Source: Mycobacterium sp. shizuoka-1
Lineage (GTDB): Bacteria > Actinomycetota > Actinomycetes > Mycobacteriales > Mycobacteriaceae
Reading direction: 5' to 3'
Assembly: GCF_002723835.1 (NCBI RefSeq)
Contig: NZ_BEWG01000047.1
Span: 26,855 to 80,832, forward strand
DNA: 53,978 nucleotides
Every line of letters begins with the position of its first letter. The stretch's first letter is position 1. The translations under genes and the position numbers were made by a program. Positions 1 through 8,979 of this stretch are shown here, in pieces. The notes under the pieces were generated by a model, which did not search any database, was not told where the DNA came from, and saw only the letters and a program-made list of their open reading frames with translations.

Positions 1-1
1 G

Positions 2-490
2 GCCGCCCGGATCCCGGTCGCTTCCGCGGCCGTGCTGGCCATGGCGGTGCCCGGCGGCACCCCGCTGCCGCCGCAGTCCGGGGTGTTGGTGGCCAGCGGA
101 GAACGCTTGCACGCCAAGGCGATCACCTTGTCGACCCGCAAATGGGGGGCGCGCGGCAACGCCGAGCTGCTGCGGCTGTCGTTCGGCCGGTTCGGTGATT
201 CGGTGGCCCGCGCCACCTCCGATGCCGATCTGCTGGCCTGGGCGCTGGCCGACCTGCAGACCGTGTTCGGCATCGCGGTGGACCCGCTGGACGTGCGGGT
301 GCACCGTTGGCTGGAGGCGATGCCGCAGTACGGCCCCGGCTATCGCGAGCAGACCGCCGGGCTGCGCGGTGATCTGCCGCCGACGCTGGCGCTCGCGGGC
401 AACTATCTCGACGGTATCGGGGTGCCCGCCTGCGTGGCGGTGGCCGGCCGGGCCGCCGAAGCTGTGGTGGCTGCCACCATCCGCCGATAG
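2..490 (+). CDS. hemY: Coproporphyrinogen/protoporphyrinogen oxidase, C-terminal part
   Basis: This is the C-terminal ~162 residues of a FAD-dependent oxidase. The reading frame is open from base 2, so the start lies outside the window. The end has the family's closing pattern: a strand reading [14 protein letters not shown] followed by [17 protein letters not shown], which is the dinucleotide-binding stretch that closes the FAD site in HemY/HemG proteins. In actinobacteria the enzyme oxidises coproporphyrinogen III to coproporphyrin III. HemQ, the last enzyme of that route, follows 29 bp downstream on the same strand, so the two are probably one heme operon. The first visible ATG at 32 is internal, because coding sequence continues upstream of it. 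The function call is firm from the motif and the neighbour; the N-terminal half cannot be assessed. Confidence 0.9.
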   Translation, partial: AARIPVASAAVLAMAVPGGTPLPPQSGVLVASGERLHAKAITLSTRKWGARGNAELLRLSFGRFGDSVARATSDADLLAWALADLQTVFGIAVDPLDVRVHRWLEAMPQYGPGYREQTAGLRGDLPPTLALAGNYLDGIGVPACVAVAGRAAEAVVAATIRR

Positions 491-519
491 CGCAACCGTC
501 GCGTGGCACGATTGGTGCC

Positions 520-1224
520 ATGGCCAAACTGGATTACGACGAGCTCAACGCCACCATCCGCTACGTGATGTTCTCGGTGTTCGCGGCCGAGCCGGGGGAA
601 CTGGGCTACGACGAAGAATCCCGCGCCGCCGTCGTCGACGAAACGGCCACGTTCCTCAAGCAGCAGGAGGAGAACGGCGTCGTGGTGCGGGGCCTCTACG
701 ATGTCGCCGGCCTGCGCGCCGACGCCGATTTCATGATCTGGACCCATGCCGAGCGGATCGAGTCGCTGCAGGCCACCTACAGCGATTTCCGCCGCACCAC
801 CGCGCTGGGCCGCGCGGTTTCGCCGGTGTGGAGCGCCGTCGCGCTGCACCGCCCGGCCGAGTTCAACAAGAGCCACGTCCCGGCGTTTCTCGCCGGGGAG
901 GAGCCGGGCAATTACGTCTGCGTCTACCCGTTCGTGCGTTCGCTGGACTGGTATCTGCTGCCCGACGACGAGCGCCGCAAGATGCTGGCCGATCACGGTA
1001 TGGCCGCGCGCGGGTACAAGGACGTCCGGGCCAACACGGTGCCGGCGTTCGCCCTCGGTGACTACGAGTGGATCCTGGCGTTCGAGGCTCCTGAGCTGTA
1101 CCGCATCGTCGACCTGATGCGGGATCTGCGCGCCACCGAGGCCCGCCGCCACGTTCGCGAAGAGATCCCGTTCTTCACCGGTCCGCGCATCGGGGTCGAA
1201 GAGCTGGTCGCCAAGCTGCCCTAG
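520..1224 (+). CDS. hemQ: Coproheme decarboxylase HemQ (ChdC)
   Basis: This 234-residue protein belongs to the chlorite-dismutase-like family. Known HemQ proteins decarboxylate iron-coproporphyrin III to heme b, using peroxide, in the cytoplasm. Visible family features are the N-terminal RYVMFSVF strand, the FMIWTHA strand, the SLDWYLLP motif with the expected catalytic Tyr at about residue 145, and the second-half motif [16 protein letters not shown], which carries the likely proximal His. Length matches the actinobacterial family. The ATG at 520 follows hemY by 29 bp. The pair fits the coproporphyrin-dependent branch of heme synthesis. No internal defect is seen. Confidence 0.95.
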   Translation: MAKLDYDELNATIRYVMFSVFAAEPGELGYDEESRAAVVDETATFLKQQEENGVVVRGLYDVAGLRADADFMIWTHAERIESLQATYSDFRRTTALGRAVSPVWSAVALHRPAEFNKSHVPAFLAGEEPGNYVCVYPFVRSLDWYLLPDDERRKMLADHGMAARGYKDVRANTVPAFALGDYEWILAFEAPELYRIVDLMRDLRATEARRHVREEIPFFTGPRIGVEELVAKLP

Positions 1225-1312
1225 CGAGCAAACTCGCGGCCGAGCAAACCGAATTTCGCTACCATTGCCCGACCGGGTCCGACGACGCGGCCGCGACAAT
1301 CGGGAGGCCCGA

Positions 1313-3739
1313 GTGACTGGGCTCAACGCGACGCACCTGCGTGCGGTGGTTCTGGGCCCGATCCTGTCCGTGGCCGTCCTCACCGTGGTGCTGGTTGTCG
1401 GCAGCTGGCGAGGCGGGACGCCGGTCTCGCTGTTCACCGTCGTCGACAACACGATGATCGCGATCGCGATGGTGGCGGCGGCTGCCGCGGCGATCACCGC
1501 GCGAAGTGGTCGCGGCCGGACGCGCACGGCCTGGCTCAGCATGACGATCGGGCTGGTCTCGTTCGTGGTGGGCGCGTTGCTGTGGTTTTTCTACCGGGTG
1601 ATCGACTTCGAGGACACCTACCCGTCGGTGGCCGACGTCGCCTATCTGGTGTTGCCGATCGCCGTGGCGGTGGCGCTGCTGTTGTTGTCCTCGGGGTTCA
1701 GCCGGTCGTCGCGGACCCGGTTGCTGCTCGACGGGCTGATCGTGGCCGGATCGTTCGCCATCATCGGCTGGGCGATGGTGCTCGAGGAACTGTGGCGCTC
1801 GGCGCCCGGTGGCCGGCTTCGGGTGGCCGTCTCGTCCAGTTACCCGGTGCTGGACGCGGTTGCGCTGACCATCGGTGTGCTGGTGGTGGCACGTGCTCAA
1901 CGTGGCCAGCGGCGCACCCTGATCCTGCTGACGCTGGGCATGCTGAGCGTCGCGCTCTCCGACGGCGCGTTTGTGTACCTGACAGCGACGCAGCAGCCGA
2001 CGCAGGTGGCGGTGCTGTACGTCGGATGGCTGGTCGGCCTGGTGTTCTTCATTGCTGCGGCCATCGCCGGTCGCGGCTTTGTGCACCGGGAAACCGTTGT
2101 TGCGCAACCAGTCTCGTTGATGTCGGTGTGGCTGCCGTTCGTCCCGGTGTTGTTGGCGAGTCTGGCGGTGTTCACCGAGACGCCCGAGCAGCTCAAGGAC
2201 GGACCGATTCCGGCGATCGGGGTGGTGCTGCTGCTGGCGTTCAGCGCCCGCCAGCTGCTGGTGATGGCCGAGAACCGGACGTTGCTGGCGACGGTGGCCG
2301 AGCAGGCGCTGCGTGACCCGCTGACCGGGGTCGGCAACCGGATCGTGTTCCGCGATCGCCTCAACCATGCGATGGAGATGCGTAAGCGGGACGGGCTCTC
2401 GGTGGGGATCCTGGTGATGGACCTCGACGATTTCAAGGTCGTCAACGACACGCTCGGCCATCCGGTCGGCGACGAGCTGCTCAGCCTGGTGGCCGAGCGG
2501 ATCGTCGGGTGTGTGCGCGCCGGCGACACGGTGGCGCGGCTCGGCGGGGACGAGTTTGCGGTGCTCATCGAGGGCCGGGTGGACAATTCGCAGCTGGTCG
2601 CCCACCGGGTGGTGGAGGCCTTCGACCAGCCGTTCATCGTCGACGGCCAGGATCTGGTGATCCGTCCCAGTGTCGGTCTGGCGGTCGCCGAGGCCGACGA
2701 ACCGGAACTGGCCGCCGACGAACTGCTGAAGCGAGCCGACATTGCGATGTACGCGGCCAAGCGGTCGCGTGCGGGCGGTGTGCACCCGTTCAACGCCGAG
2801 ATGCTGCTGGCCGAATCGCCGACGCCGGAGCGGGATCTGTTCGCCAGCGGGCCGTTGATGGTCACTCGCAGTGGCGCGAGCACGATCCGGTTGTTGGGCG
2901 AGCTCCGCCAGGCCATCGACCAGTTCGAGCTGACCTTGGTGTATCAGCCGAAGTTCGACCTGAACACGGCCGCCATCAGCGGGGTGGAGGCGCTGGTGCG
3001 CTGGCCGCATCCCAAGCGGGGGATGTTGGCGCCGGACGAGTTCCTTCCGCTGGTCCGCCGCTATGGGCTGATGGGGTCGATCACCGACCTGGTGGTCAAC
3101 ATCGCCCTCGATGACGTGTTGCGTTGGCGGGCCGAGGGACTCGAGGTGCCCATCGCGGTGAACATGTTCGCGCCGTCGATGGCCGATTTGCGGTTGCCGG
3201 CGAAGTTCGCCGCAGCGCTGGCCGAGCGCAATCTGAGCGCATCGCTATTGACCGTCGAGATCACCGAGGATCTGTTCCTGGACAACATGGATCGCACCAA
3301 GGCGGTACTGAACCAATTGCAGGAGAACGGTATTCGCATCGCGCTCGACGATTTCGGCAGTGGCTACTCGGCGCTGTCCTACATGCGCGATCTCACCGTC
3401 GACGAGGTCAAGCTGGATCGCCACTTCGTTGCGCCGATTCCCGCGGATCAGCGAGCGGCCGCCGTGGTGCGCGCGGTGGTCAACCTGGCCGACGAATTGG
3501 GTTTGACCACGGTGGCCGAGGGTATCGAGACGGCGGCCACGGCCGACTGGCTGCGCCGGCATGGCTGCCATGTCGGCCAGGGCTATTACTTCAGTCCGCC
3601 GCTGTCCTCGGACAAGCTGGTCGAGGTCTTCAAACGGTGTGAGGGCGTGGGTGACTACCAGAGCTTGGGTGGTCCGGTCGGGGGCAGTTCCTACCGCTGG
3701 TCTGAAGCCGATGTTCCCCAAATCGAGCTGATGAGCTAG
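1313..3739 (+). CDS. Membrane GGDEF–EAL protein, copy 1 of 3
   Basis: This 808-residue protein has about ten predicted membrane helices (residues ~10–310), a short signalling helix, a GGDEF domain and an EAL domain. GGDEF is at residues 411–415, preceded five residues earlier by an RxxD inhibitory site (RAGD). The EAL motif is at 559–561. The later EAL-domain residues are present: VNMF, ITE, DDFGSGYS, KLD, AEGIE and GQGYYF. Cyclase (2 GTP to c-di-GMP) and phosphodiesterase (c-di-GMP to pGpG) activities are both plausible. I chose GTG 1313 because GGGAGG lies 5 nt upstream; an in-frame TTG at 1265 lacks such a site. Two paralogues follow on the same strand. The membrane part resembles no sensor domain I can name. 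Confidence 0.9.
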   Translation: MTGLNATHLRAVVLGPILSVAVLTVVLVVGSWRGGTPVSLFTVVDNTMIAIAMVAAAAAAITARSGRGRTRTAWLSMTIGLVSFVVGALLWFFYRVIDFEDTYPSVADVAYLVLPIAVAVALLLLSSGFSRSSRTRLLLDGLIVAGSFAIIGWAMVLEELWRSAPGGRLRVAVSSSYPVLDAVALTIGVLVVARAQRGQRRTLILLTLGMLSVALSDGAFVYLTATQQPTQVAVLYVGWLVGLVFFIAAAIAGRGFVHRETVVAQPVSLMSVWLPFVPVLLASLAVFTETPEQLKDGPIPAIGVVLLLAFSARQLLVMAENRTLLATVAEQALRDPLTGVGNRIVFRDRLNHAMEMRKRDGLSVGILVMDLDDFKVVNDTLGHPVGDELLSLVAERIVGCVRAGDTVARLGGDEFAVLIEGRVDNSQLVAHRVVEAFDQPFIVDGQDLVIRPSVGLAVAEADEPELAADELLKRADIAMYAAKRSRAGGVHPFNAEMLLAESPTPERDLFASGPLMVTRSGASTIRLLGELRQAIDQFELTLVYQPKFDLNTAAISGVEALVRWPHPKRGMLAPDEFLPLVRRYGLMGSITDLVVNIALDDVLRWRAEGLEVPIAVNMFAPSMADLRLPAKFAAALAERNLSASLLTVEITEDLFLDNMDRTKAVLNQLQENGIRIALDDFGSGYSALSYMRDLTVDEVKLDRHFVAPIPADQRAAAVVRAVVNLADELGLTTVAEGIETAATADWLRRHGCHVGQGYYFSPPLSSDKLVEVFKRCEGVGDYQSLGGPVGGSSYRWSEADVPQIELMS

Positions 3740-3794
3740 GTATACTCGCCCGACCGCCACGATCCATGTGGCGGGTGCGGGGAGGGGGCGGGGG

Positions 3795-6134
3795 ATGCCC
3801 AGGACGCTGAAGACGTCTCACGTCGCGATCGGCGCCGCCGCGTATTTCGTCGCGTTCCTGGTCGTGATTCTGGGTGGGCAGATCCGCGGACCGCTGCTGA
3901 CCGCCGTCGACGACATCATGCTGGTGGTCGTCTCGATCGCGGCGGCGCTCGCGTCGGCGCGGACCGTGACCATGACCCGCGGCCGGACCCGCGCTGCCTG
4001 GGCCGCAGTATGTTTCGGCCTCACGGCGTACGCTGCCGGGCAGGTCGTCTGGGCATATCTGGAGATCGTGGCCGGCGAGAAGCCGTTCCCGTCGCTGGCC
4101 GATGTGTTCTTTTTGATCTATCCGGCCGGCGCCTGTGTGGGACTGCTGCTGATCCGCACTCACTCCAGTCGGTCGTCGGACTGGCGCATCTTCTTCGACG
4201 GCGTGATCGTGGCTGCGTCGTTGTTCGCCGTGTCGTGGGCGTTGGTGATGAGTGGGGTGTATCGCGCCGGTGCGTCGAGCGGGTTCGAGTTCGCGCTGCT
4301 GATGGCCTACCCGATCTGGGATGTCGTGCTGGTGACCGTCGCCTGTGTGGTGATGCTGAGCGCGGGTCCGGGCGCCCGACTGGCCCTGTGGCTGCTGACG
4401 CTGGGCCTGGTGGCGATGGCGTTGGCCGACAGTGGATATGCATATCTGACTGCCCGCAACGAATACTTCAGCGGCAACGCGATCGACATCGGCTGGGTGG
4501 CCGGGCTGCTCCTGCTCACTCTGGCGGCGGTGGCGGGCCAGAACGTGACGCCCGACGAGCGCGCCGCCCAGGAGATGCCCGGCTGGGCGGCGGTCTGGGT
4601 GCCCTTCGCGCCGTTGATGATCGGCGTGGTGGTGGTGGCGGCCCAACCGCCCGCCGAGTTGGCCTCCGGGCCGATCCTGCCGGTGGGGGTCCTGCTGTTG
4701 ATTGCCGTGCTGGTTCGGCAGTTCCTCGCGGTGAGCGAGAACCGGCGGCTGGTGGAGACCGTCGCCGAGCAGGCGCTGCACGATCCGCTCACCGGTCTGG
4801 CCAACCGCGCGCTGTTCAATCAGCGTCTCGAACACGCGATGCAACTGTATGAGCGCGAGTACCTTTCACCGGCGGTCGTGGCGGTGGACCTCAACGACTT
4901 CAAACTCGTCAACGACAATCTCGGCCATCCGGTCGGCGACGATCTGCTGATCGCCGTGGCCCATCGGCTGCTCGACAGTGTCCGCACGGGTGACACGGTC
5001 GCGCGGCTGGGCGGCGACGAGTTCGCGGTGCTGGTCGAGGGCAGTTCCGAGGCGGCCGAGGTGGTGGGACGCCGGGTGGTGGCAGCGTTCGAGGAGCCGT
5101 TTGTGATCGCCGGCCACGAACTGCTGATCCGGGCCAGTGTCGGGTTGGCGATCGCCGATCCGACCGAACCGGGTCTGTCGACCGAGGAATTGCTCAGGCG
5201 CGCCGACGTCGCGATGTACTCGGCCAAGCGGTCGCGGGCCAGCGGTGTGCAGAGCTATCACCCGGAGATGCAGTTGGCGGACGATGCCGGCGACAACCGC
5301 CTGTTCGGTGGGCTCCCGGGCGGTTTCGGTGCGGACGCTGCCACGACGACCCAGCTGCTGGGCAGGCTTCGTCATGCCATCGACCACGCCGAGCTCAGCT
5401 TGGTGTATCAACCCAAGCTCGACCTACGCACCGGCGCCATCGTCGGAGCCGAGGCATTGCTGCGCTGGCCGCAGCCCGACGGGACGGTGCTGGCGCCCGA
5501 GGCGTTCCTGCCCCTGGTCCGCAGGCACGGCCTGATGGGACTGGTCACCCGGCTGGTGATCGGCAAGGCCCTTGACGACGCGTTGACGTGGCACCGGGCC
5601 GGGGTCGACATCTCGGTGGCGGTGAACTTGTTCGCGCCGTCGCTGGCCAACGTCGGCCTGCCCGCGGTCATCACCCAGGCGTTGGCCTATCGTGGTTTGT
5701 TGCCGTCGGCATTGACGGTGGAGATCACCGAAGAGCTCTTCCTGGACAGCACCGAGCGGACGTGCAATGTCTTGAAAGAGCTGCGCCGCAACGGGATCCG
5801 GATTGCCATTGACGATTTCGGCAGCGGATACTCGGCGTTGTCCTATCTGCGTGACCTGCCGATCGACGAAGTGAAACTGGATCGCAACTTCATCGCGCCG
5901 ATCCTGGTCGATGACCGTGCGGCGGCGGTGGTCCGCGCCGTCGTCGATCTTGCGCACGTGCTGGGGCTCACGGTGGTGGTCGAAGGTGTCGAGGATGCCG
6001 ACACCGCAGCGTTGGTACGCGATCTCGGCGGAGACATCGGGCAGGGATTCTTTTACGGCGTGCCGGTGCCGCCCGCCGAGTTGTTGCGGTTGGTTCAACG
6101 CAGATCCGCCGGCGCGGGCGTCCCCCCGGGTTAG
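3795..6134 (+). CDS. Membrane GGDEF–EAL protein, copy 2 of 3
   Basis: This 779-residue protein has the same plan as its upstream neighbour: about ten membrane helices, then GGDEF at residues 406–410 with an RTGD I-site, then EAL at 553–555. The DDFGSGYS, KLD, VEGVE and GQGFFYG motifs are all present, so both domains look competent. It is closest to copy 1, sharing long blocks such as LTVEITE.LFLD and DDFGSGYSALSY. The ATG at 3795 follows the run GGAGGGGG; an in-frame GTG at 3768 is a weaker choice. A TATACT hexamer at 3741–3746 could give this gene its own promoter. The gap to copy 1 is 55 bp. Confidence 0.9.
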   Translation: MPRTLKTSHVAIGAAAYFVAFLVVILGGQIRGPLLTAVDDIMLVVVSIAAALASARTVTMTRGRTRAAWAAVCFGLTAYAAGQVVWAYLEIVAGEKPFPSLADVFFLIYPAGACVGLLLIRTHSSRSSDWRIFFDGVIVAASLFAVSWALVMSGVYRAGASSGFEFALLMAYPIWDVVLVTVACVVMLSAGPGARLALWLLTLGLVAMALADSGYAYLTARNEYFSGNAIDIGWVAGLLLLTLAAVAGQNVTPDERAAQEMPGWAAVWVPFAPLMIGVVVVAAQPPAELASGPILPVGVLLLIAVLVRQFLAVSENRRLVETVAEQALHDPLTGLANRALFNQRLEHAMQLYEREYLSPAVVAVDLNDFKLVNDNLGHPVGDDLLIAVAHRLLDSVRTGDTVARLGGDEFAVLVEGSSEAAEVVGRRVVAAFEEPFVIAGHELLIRASVGLAIADPTEPGLSTEELLRRADVAMYSAKRSRASGVQSYHPEMQLADDAGDNRLFGGLPGGFGADAATTTQLLGRLRHAIDHAELSLVYQPKLDLRTGAIVGAEALLRWPQPDGTVLAPEAFLPLVRRHGLMGLVTRLVIGKALDDALTWHRAGVDISVAVNLFAPSLANVGLPAVITQALAYRGLLPSALTVEITEELFLDSTERTCNVLKELRRNGIRIAIDDFGSGYSALSYLRDLPIDEVKLDRNFIAPILVDDRAAAVVRAVVDLAHVLGLTVVVEGVEDADTAALVRDLGGDIGQGFFYGVPVPPAELLRLVQRRSAGAGVPPG

Positions 6135-6230
6135 CCCGATCCAGCGGCGAGACCGCTGATTCCGCCTCTGGGCTGCACCGGCGTTGCTAACCTCTGCGCT
6201 GGGGTATGTGCCGTTTCTGCCGAAACTGTC

Positions 6231-8591
6231 ATGGGTGTCAGCGTGGACAACAGGGTGCGAGCTGGTGGGGCCGCGGCGTTCATCGCCGCCGCGGTCGCCG
6301 CCGTTGCGATGTGGCTGATCGCCGATTGGACCCCCGCTGCCGTGCTCGACAGCGTGAACTCGGTGCTGTTCCTCGGCGCACCGTGGTTCGCTGCGGCCAG
6401 TGCCGCGTGGGCGGCGCGGTCGTCGACCGGCCGGCCGCGGGCGGCGTGGCTGTGCATGGCCGGCGGGCTCACCGGCTGGGCGGCCGGAGCGAGCGCGCTG
6501 GTGTACGTCGAGGTGTTTCACACCGGACAGATGCTGGCCACCACGCAGAAGTGGCCTTTCATCCTCTTCCCGGTCGGCTTCGGCGCGGCCCTGATGCTGT
6601 TTCCCACCGGGATGAGCAAGCGGTACATGGGCCGCTTCCTCTTGGACTCGGCCATCGTGGCGGCCTCGTTCTTCTTGGTGTTCTGGCTTCTGGTGATGGA
6701 CGAGTTGTACAAGGCCGCCGGCGAAGTCGACCACGTGATGCAGTTCGTGCCCGCGGTGTACGCCGCGATGGAGATCGCCGTACTGACGGTCGCGATGCTT
6801 CTGGTGATCCGCGGTCCGTCCGATCAGCGGGTCACGCTGGCCCTGTTGACGGTGGGCTTGTTCTGTATCGTCCTGTCCGACAGCGTCTATACCTACGTCT
6901 CGGTGAAGGGCGCTTACCAACACGGGTCTCTCGTCGACACCGGCTGGATCGTCGGGATGCTGTTGATCGCGGTGGCCGCACTGTCGGCCCGTCAGCCGAC
7001 CACTCCGGCCCGCAGGGTCCGAACCGAGTCGGCGTGGGCGTCGGTGTGGCTGCCCGGTCTCACCGCGGTCCTGTTGGTGGCCGCGGCGGCGACCGAACCG
7101 ATGGTCGACCTGACCTCCCGACCGGTGCTGGTGCTCGGGGGGTGTTTGGCACTGGCAGTGTTCATCCGCCAGTTCCTGGCCATCAGCGACAACCAGCGTC
7201 TGCTCGCCGAGGCCGCAGATCAGGCCCAGCGTGACCCGCTCACCGGGGTGGCCAACTACTCGCGGTTCAACGACCAATTGGCCGAGGCGGTGCAACGGCG
7301 GGACCGCGACGGGATCCCCGTTGCGGTGATGGTGTTGGACCTCAACGATTTCAAGCTGGTCAACGACAGCTACGGCCATCCCGCCGGTGACCGGCTGCTG
7401 ATCCTGGTCGGCGACCGGATCAGCCGGGCGGTCCGGCCGGGGGACACGGTGGCGAGGCTGGGTGGCGACGAGTTCGGCATCGTGATGACCGGTCCGACCG
7501 GTGACGCCCACCGGGTCGCGCGGCGCGTGATCGGTGCATTCGAGGCACCGTTCGTCGTCGACGACCACCAGCTGTCGATGCTGCCCAGCGCCGGGGTGGC
7601 CGTCGCCGAGGCCGGCGGCCCGGCGGTGTCCACCGACGTGTTACTCAAACAGGCTGATACCGCGATGTATTCGGCCAAGTGGGCCGGATCCGGCGGTATG
7701 CATGTCTTCACCGCCGAGATGGACTCCGTGCGGGTCGACCGGGCGTTGTACCGCACCACCGATGTTCCGGTACGCAACGGTTCGGCGGTGCTGACCGTGC
7801 TGAGCGATCTGCGCCGCGCCGTCGACGCCGGCGAACTGGCACTGGTGTATCAGCCGCAATTCCGGCTGCACACCGGCGATCTGGTGGGTTTCGAGGCGCT
7901 GCTTCGCTGGCCGCAACCCGACGGCGGCGTGCTCATGCCGCACGAGTTCCTGCCGTTGGTCCGCCGCCACGGCCTGATGGACGCGGTGACCGACCTCGCC
8001 CTCCGCCGAGCCGGCCAGGACGCCGCGCGGTGGCGGGCCGCCGGCGTCGACGCGTCGGTGTCGGTGAACGTCTTCGCTCCGCTGCTGGCCGACGCCATGC
8101 TGCCGGGCCGGATCAGCGCCGCGCTGGCCGCGAGCGGGCTGCCCCCGCAGCACCTCACGATCGAGATCACCGAACACCTGGTCCTCGGCGACGTCGAGCA
8201 GACCCGATCCGTTCTGCAGCAACTGCGGAGCCAGGGGATCCGGATCGCCATCGACGACTTCGGCACCGGGTACTCCACACTGGCCTATCTGCGGGAATTG
8301 CCCAATGACGAATTGAAGCTGGATCCGCAGTTCATCGCGCCGGTGCTCATCGACCCGACCGCGGCCGCCGTCGTGCGGGCCGTGGTGGGGCTGGCGCAGT
8401 CGCTGGGGATCAGCACGGTGGCCGAGGGTGTCGAGAACGCCCACACCGCAGCGTGGCTTCGCCAGCAGGGCTGCGATATCGCCCAGGGCTTCTTCTACGG
8501 AGCCCCCGTCGGCGTCGACTCGGTGCTCGCCCGCTTCGCGCCGGCGACCGCTACTCCTCGGACGGCACCAGCTTCAGCGAAATCGAATTGA
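6231..8591 (+). CDS. Membrane GGDEF–EAL protein, copy 3 of 3
   Basis: This 786-residue protein is the most divergent of the three tandem paralogues. It has about ten membrane helices, GGDEF at 411–415 with an RPGD I-site, and EAL at 555–557 followed by VNVF, ITEHLVLG, DDFGTGYSTL, KLD, AEGVE and AQGFFYG. The membrane domain differs most from copies 1 and 2, which suggests a different input signal with the same output. The ATG at 6231 gives a hydrophobic helix soon after the start. The 3' end overlaps the convergent msrB gene by 41 bp, so both reading frames use the same DNA there. Confidence 0.9.
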   Translation: MGVSVDNRVRAGGAAAFIAAAVAAVAMWLIADWTPAAVLDSVNSVLFLGAPWFAAASAAWAARSSTGRPRAAWLCMAGGLTGWAAGASALVYVEVFHTGQMLATTQKWPFILFPVGFGAALMLFPTGMSKRYMGRFLLDSAIVAASFFLVFWLLVMDELYKAAGEVDHVMQFVPAVYAAMEIAVLTVAMLLVIRGPSDQRVTLALLTVGLFCIVLSDSVYTYVSVKGAYQHGSLVDTGWIVGMLLIAVAALSARQPTTPARRVRTESAWASVWLPGLTAVLLVAAAATEPMVDLTSRPVLVLGGCLALAVFIRQFLAISDNQRLLAEAADQAQRDPLTGVANYSRFNDQLAEAVQRRDRDGIPVAVMVLDLNDFKLVNDSYGHPAGDRLLILVGDRISRAVRPGDTVARLGGDEFGIVMTGPTGDAHRVARRVIGAFEAPFVVDDHQLSMLPSAGVAVAEAGGPAVSTDVLLKQADTAMYSAKWAGSGGMHVFTAEMDSVRVDRALYRTTDVPVRNGSAVLTVLSDLRRAVDAGELALVYQPQFRLHTGDLVGFEALLRWPQPDGGVLMPHEFLPLVRRHGLMDAVTDLALRRAGQDAARWRAAGVDASVSVNVFAPLLADAMLPGRISAALAASGLPPQHLTIEITEHLVLGDVEQTRSVLQQLRSQGIRIAIDDFGTGYSTLAYLRELPNDELKLDPQFIAPVLIDPTAAAVVRAVVGLAQSLGISTVAEGVENAHTAAWLRQQGCDIAQGFFYGAPVGVDSVLARFAPATATPRTAPASAKSN

Positions 8592-8970
8592 TGCAGTAGC
8601 GCTGATCGGTCGGCGTCGGGTAGCCCTCACCGCTGAACACGTGCCCGAGGTGGCTGTGGCAGTTCGCACACAGCACCTCTACCCGGTGCATGCCCAGCGT
8701 GTCGTCCGGCCGCAGGATCACCGCCTCGGAGTGCGACGGGTCGAAGAACGACGGCCAGCCGCAGTGCGACTCGAATTTCTCTGTACTGCGGAACAATTCG
8801 GCACCGCAGGCCCGGCAGGCGTAGATGCCTTCGGTTTTGGTATCGGTGTACTCGCCGGTGAACGGACGTTCGGTGCCGGCTTGCCGCAGCACCGCGTACT
8901 CAGCTGGGCTCAGCCGCTTGCGCCACTCGTCGTCGGTCAGTTCCAGCTTCGGAGCGGGAATCGAACTCAT
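8551..8970 (-). CDS. msrB: Peptide-methionine (R)-S-oxide reductase MsrB
   Basis: This 139-residue protein repairs methionine-R-sulfoxide in proteins with thioredoxin as reductant. Visible family motifs are the zinc ligands C52/C55 (YACRACG) and C101/C104 (CANCHSHLGHVF), the SHCGWPSF motif with C70, and the catalytic Cys at about 126 in RYCINSISL. Length is typical of single-domain MsrB. The gene converges with the third GGDEF–EAL gene and overlaps its last 41 bp. It is on the same strand as aftC, which ends 9 bp upstream of the msrB start. Confidence 0.96.
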   Translation of the reverse strand: MSSIPAPKLELTDDEWRKRLSPAEYAVLRQAGTERPFTGEYTDTKTEGIYACRACGAELFRSTEKFESHCGWPSFFDPSHSEAVILRPDDTLGMHRVEVLCANCHSHLGHVFSGEGYPTPTDQRYCINSISLKLVPSEE

Positions 8971-8979
8971 GGCTTCACG

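Noticed and set aside
5424..7568. A 714-codon open frame on the minus strand across GGDEF–EAL genes 2 and 3
   Set aside because: It spans two genes and their gap, has His/Gln/Arg-rich low-complexity sequence and no domain; it is a shadow of the plus-strand codons.
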